From the NCBI RefSeq assembly GCF_937958975.1, contig NZ_CALGRE010000040.1, forward strand, positions 1 to 64,000: DNA of 64,000 nucleotides. Reading direction: 5' to 3'. Both the position numbers and the translations under genes were made by a program. This document shows, in pieces, positions 62,798 to 64,000 of the stretch. A model generated the notes under the pieces. That model saw only the letters and a list, made by a program, of their open reading frames with translations. It was not told where the DNA came from and ran no database searches. This DNA comes from an uncultured Eubacterium sp. (lineage in GTDB: Bacteria; Bacillota; Clostridia; Lachnospirales; Lachnospiraceae). The first letter of the stretch is position 1. Every line of letters starts with the position of its first letter.

Positions 62798-64000
62798 CTA
62801 TTTAACTTCAATCTTTTCTAAACCACCCATATATGGTCTCAAAACTTCAGGAATTAAAATACTTCCATCTTCCTGTTGATAATTTTCCAATATTGCCGCA
62901 GTCGTTCTTCCTGCTGCCACACCACTACCATTCAAAGTATGAACAAACTCAGCTTTATCACCGGCTCTGTCCTTATACTTTATATTTGCACGTCTTGACT
63001 GGAAAGTTTCAAAATTACTACAGCTTGAAATCTCAACATATCTACCATAACTTGGCATCCATACCTCAATATCATATTTCATTGCTGCCGTAAATCCTAA
63101 ATCTCCAATACAAATCTTCACAACTCTGTATGGGAGACCTAATAACTGAAGCACTTCCTCAGCATCTCTTGTTAACTGCTCCAATTCATCATATGATGTC
63201 TCCGGCTTACAGAATTTCACTAATTCAACCTTATTAAACTGATGTTGTCTGATGAGGCCTCTGGTATCTCTTCCCGCTGAACCTGCTTCTGCCCTAAAAC
63301 ATGCTGTATATGCACAATGCTTGATTGGGAGCTGTGAACCGTCTAAAATCTGATTTCTATACATATTTGTAACAGGAACCTCTGCGGTAGGAACTAAGAA
63401 ATATTCCTTTCCATCTCCCTGCACTTTATATGCATCTTCCTCGAACTTTGGAAGCTGTCCCGTACCTGTCATACTCTCACGGCTCACCATAAATGGTGGA
63501 AATACTTCTGTATAACCATGCTTTTCTGTGTGCGTATCCAAGAAGAAATTAATAATTGCTCTCTCAAGTTTTGCACCATAATCTCTATAAACCGTAAATC
63601 TGGAGCCACTGATTTTAGCTGCTGTTTCAGGGTCAAGTATTCCTAAATCAGCTCCTAAATCCCAATGAGCCTTAGGCTCAAAATCAAATTTTGTAGGCTC
63701 CCCAAATTTTCTTATTTCAACATTATCTTCATCTGTCATTCCTGCCGGAACAGAAGGATGTGGAATATTAGGTATCGTAAGCATATAATTATTTAATTCT
63801 TCCTCAGCCTTACTTAAATCAGAATTTAATGTTTTAACCTTTTCAGATATTTCTTTCATTTCTGCCATAATCGGTGCAACATCTTTTCCCTCTTTTTTAT
63901 ACTGTGGAATCATCTTAGAAGTTGCATTCTGCTTTGCCTTTAACGTCTCAACTTCTCCTAAAAGACTTCTTCTTTTTTCATCTAATTCTTTAAAAAGACT
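62798..64000 (-). CDS. serS: Seryl-tRNA synthetase, 5' end beyond the window
   Basis: Charges tRNA-Ser. The open frame runs to the right edge (position 64000) with no start; 400 residues are visible of a usual 425 or so, so only about 25 N-terminal residues are missing. The internal Met at 63913 is not the start, because coiled-coil arm sequence (KELDEKRRSLLGEVETLK) continues upstream. Class II motifs: FRAEAGSAGRDTRGLIRQHQ (motif 2) and GRTTAAILENYQ (motif 3). Confidence 0.96.
   Translation of the reverse strand, partial: SLFKELDEKRRSLLGEVETLKAKQNATSKMIPQYKKEGKDVAPIMAEMKEISEKVKTLNSDLSKAEEELNNYMLTIPNIPHPSVPAGMTDEDNVEIRKFGEPTKFDFEPKAHWDLGADLGILDPETAAKISGSRFTVYRDYGAKLERAIINFFLDTHTEKHGYTEVFPPFMVSRESMTGTGQLPKFEEDAYKVQGDGKEYFLVPTAEVPVTNMYRNQILDGSQLPIKHCAYTACFRAEAGSAGRDTRGLIRQHQFNKVELVKFCKPETSYDELEQLTRDAEEVLQLLGLPYRVVKICIGDLGFTAAMKYDIEVWMPSYGRYVEISSCSNFETFQSRRANIKYKDRAGDKAEFVHTLNGSGVAAGRTTAAILENYQQEDGSILIPEVLRPYMGGLEKIEVK

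Overview
This window looks like a low-GC member of the Clostridia, most likely Lachnospiraceae. The evidence is the gdpP-rplI-dnaB order, a V/A-type ATPase operon, CDP-glycerol-type wall polymer genes, AT-rich sigma-A promoters and many AGGAGG ribosome binding sites. No species can be named from the sequence alone. Bases 1-51 are not genomic: they match an Illumina P7/TruSeq adapter with an 8-base index. The left edge is therefore an assembly or read artefact fused to a truncated dnaB.

Layout. 52-6650: housekeeping genes (dnaB fragment, rplI, gdpP, pgi, mtnN, a TSCPD protein) and two unknown proteins. 6650-40250: a large cell-envelope polymer region. It holds a TagGH-type ABC exporter, tagD, seven separate proteins with a CDP-glycerol glycerophosphotransferase (TagF-like) domain (three fused to a GT2 domain, one to a GT4 domain, one to what looks like a cut-off GT4 domain), another GT2, a polyprenyl-phosphate sugar transferase, an LCP ligase, a MurG-type transferase, a GtrA protein, an O-acyltransferase and two tandem RimK-like ATP-grasp enzymes. 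Within it lies a 2087-residue secreted GH81 beta-1,3-glucanase. A HIT protein and a rhomboid protease are also present. 40250-44660: unknown membrane proteins and a secreted subtilisin-like protease with glycan-binding modules. 44660-47900: a gene-poor, AT-rich island with decayed genes next to tRNA-Lys. 47900-64000: an AI-2E-family transporter, trmB, a nine-gene V/A-ATPase operon behind a candidate attenuator, a D,D-carboxypeptidase, a recombinase-like protein, a DnaQ-type exonuclease, tRNA-Arg and serS (cut by the window end).

How the genes fit together (inference): TagD makes CDP-glycerol. The sugar transferase primes a lipid carrier, and the GT and TagF-like enzymes build glycerol-phosphate-containing glycans. 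TagGH exports them, LCP links them to peptidoglycan, and acyltransferase and ATP-grasp enzymes may decorate the surface. The secreted glucanase and protease share an unusual C-terminal domain and could act together on beta-glucan-rich (for example fungal) material.

The points most worth following are the shared C-terminal domain, the terminator/antiterminator leader before the ATPase operon, the three-way-junction leader before the ATP-grasp pair, and the palindromes that form the ends of two convergent gene pairs.
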